DNA from: Porticoccaceae bacterium
Lineage (GTDB): Bacteria > Pseudomonadota > Gammaproteobacteria > Pseudomonadales > Porticoccaceae
Assembly: GCA_003448675.1 (NCBI GenBank)
Contig: DLXZ01000264.1
Coordinates: 2,599-10,054 of the forward strand
Reading direction: 5' to 3'
DNA: 7,456 bases
Shown: in pieces, positions 6,519 through 7,456 of the stretch
Layout of the letters: each line of letters begins with the position of its first letter
Position numbering within the stretch: the stretch's first letter is position 1
Made by a program: the position numbers and the translations under genes
The notes under the pieces: generated by a model
The model's database searches: none
The model's input: the letters and a program-made list of their open reading frames with translations, nothing else
What the model was told of the DNA's origin: nothing

Positions 6519-7456
6519 GTGAACAAATTAACCGGCCGATTTTATGGGGGTGATAACGCCGCCATTGTTGACGTTCAACTCAGTGTCAATCAGGCGGGGA
6601 TGGCCGAGATAGATTGCGATCCACCCCTGCGCCTGCCCTTTTGCGACCTTAAGGTGACATCACGCCTGGGCAATTCCGCCCGTTATATCCACTGCCCCGA
6701 TGGCCGTATTTTTGAAACCGCCGATAACGATGGTGTCGATGCGCTTTGCCATGACTGGGGCGCGGGTGGGCGGGAGACCTTTCTACATCGCCTGGAAAGC
6801 CGTCGGCGTATTATTTTCACTGCTCTTCTGGTATTGATCGTGACCGGGTTTGTTTTTGTTCGTTATGGCATCCCGGCCTTGAGTTATCAAATCACGCGGC
6901 TGATTCCCACGGAAGTGGATGCGCTTATCGGAGAGCAATATATTGGCTACCTGGATGAGGCCATGTTTGAGCCCAGTCAGCTGGATCCGACGATTCGCGA
7001 AGCCATGGAGGCGGACTTTCAGGCGGTGTTGCGGGAGGATGCCCACGCCTATCGACTACTGTTCCGCGACGGCGGCATCATCGGCGCTAATGCTTTTGCG
7101 CTGCCGGACGGCACGGTCATAGTCACCGACCAACTGGTGGAACTGGTTAAGGACCCTGAACTTTTAAGGGGTATCCTGCTTCACGAAATCGGCCATGTGC
7201 ACCACCGGCACACCATGCAGTCGCTGGTGCGTCAGTCTGGTGTGGCCACGGTTGTACTGTTGATGACCGGTGATGTCTCGACCGCCAGTTCCGTCGTACT
7301 GCTGTTGCCGGCGGTACTGTTGCAGAGCCAATATTCCCGCGAGTTTGAAACCGAGGCCGATAGCTACGCACTGGAGCACATGAAATCTCAGGGCATTAAC
7401 CCAGAGGAATTCGCCGTGGTCATGGAAAAACTGATGGGTTTTGATGTGGAGGAGGA
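6519..7456 (+). CDS. M48 family zinc metallopeptidase with N-terminal extra domain (3' end outside window)
   Basis: A frame open to the right edge gives 312 residues of an M48 (Ste24/HtpX-like) membrane-associated zinc endopeptidase. The zinc-binding HEIGH is at 222-226 within LLHEIGHVHHRH, and the third ligand is probably Glu277 in the EFETEADSYAL motif (ExxAD). The lead-in ANAFALPDGTVIVTDQLVEL (190-209) is typical. Residues 1-90 form a separate soluble region with GRFYGGDNAA, SRLGNSARYIHCPDGRIFE and several Cys (33, 42, 59, 77). A single hydrophobic anchor (98-115) follows, then a region with IGEQYIGYLDEAMFEPSQL (137-155), as in other M48 proteins. A further hydrophobic stretch lies at about 242-268, after the HEIGH helix. 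The start is taken as GTG 6519, 2 nt after the yjgN stop; TTG 6513, which overlaps that stop, is possible. Neither has a clear Shine-Dalgarno site, so coupling to YjgN translation is likely. The C-terminus is missing. Confidence 0.93.
   Translation, partial: MNKLTGRFYGGDNAAIVDVQLSVNQAGMAEIDCDPPLRLPFCDLKVTSRLGNSARYIHCPDGRIFETADNDGVDALCHDWGAGGRETFLHRLESRRRIIFTALLVLIVTGFVFVRYGIPALSYQITRLIPTEVDALIGEQYIGYLDEAMFEPSQLDPTIREAMEADFQAVLREDAHAYRLLFRDGGIIGANAFALPDGTVIVTDQLVELVKDPELLRGILLHEIGHVHHRHTMQSLVRQSGVATVVLLMTGDVSTASSVVLLLPAVLLQSQYSREFETEADSYALEHMKSQGINPEEFAVVMEKLMGFDVEE

Overview
The window reads as ordinary chromosomal DNA from a gammaproteobacterium. The TypA/BipA fragment is close to the enterobacterial and pseudomonad form. 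A YjgN (DUF898) gene sits directly before an M48 metallopeptidase gene, and the NAD enzyme is a fused NMN adenylyltransferase-Nudix protein. Base composition is moderate to moderately high in G+C, with weak or absent Shine-Dalgarno sites at several tightly packed starts. A free-living, possibly marine, gammaproteobacterium fits, but I cannot name a genus from the sequence.

Every gene I can support is on the + strand. The window opens inside typA (GTPase domain missing at the left edge), which ends at 1391. A gap of 394 bases follows. It holds no long gene, only a possible 50-residue Cys-rich small ORF (1503-1655). From 1792 onward seven genes follow closely: a 2H-phosphoesterase/ThpR-type RNA 2',3'-cyclic phosphodiesterase; a four-helix membrane protein resembling hydroxylaminobenzene mutase/styrene oxide isomerase; a luciferase-like flavin monooxygenase only 3 nt behind it; an 86-residue two-helix membrane protein; a bifunctional NadM-Nudix protein; YjgN; and an M48 zinc metallopeptidase cut by the right edge.

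Three groups look translationally linked: isomerase-like protein + flavin monooxygenase (3-nt gap), flavin monooxygenase + small membrane protein (16-nt gap), and YjgN + M48 peptidase (2-nt gap, or a TTGA overlap if an alternative start is used). A 7-bp hairpin overlaps the stop codon of the small membrane protein and may partly separate the redox-type genes from nadM.

I found no mobile element, CRISPR array, tRNA, rRNA or defence system. The most interesting points are the coupled isomerase-like/flavin-monooxygenase pair, the five-fold internal repeat pattern in YjgN, the YjgN-M48 pairing with a separate N-terminal domain on the peptidase, and the small Cys-rich ORF in the typA-thpR gap. None of these is shown by the sequence alone to be a new system.
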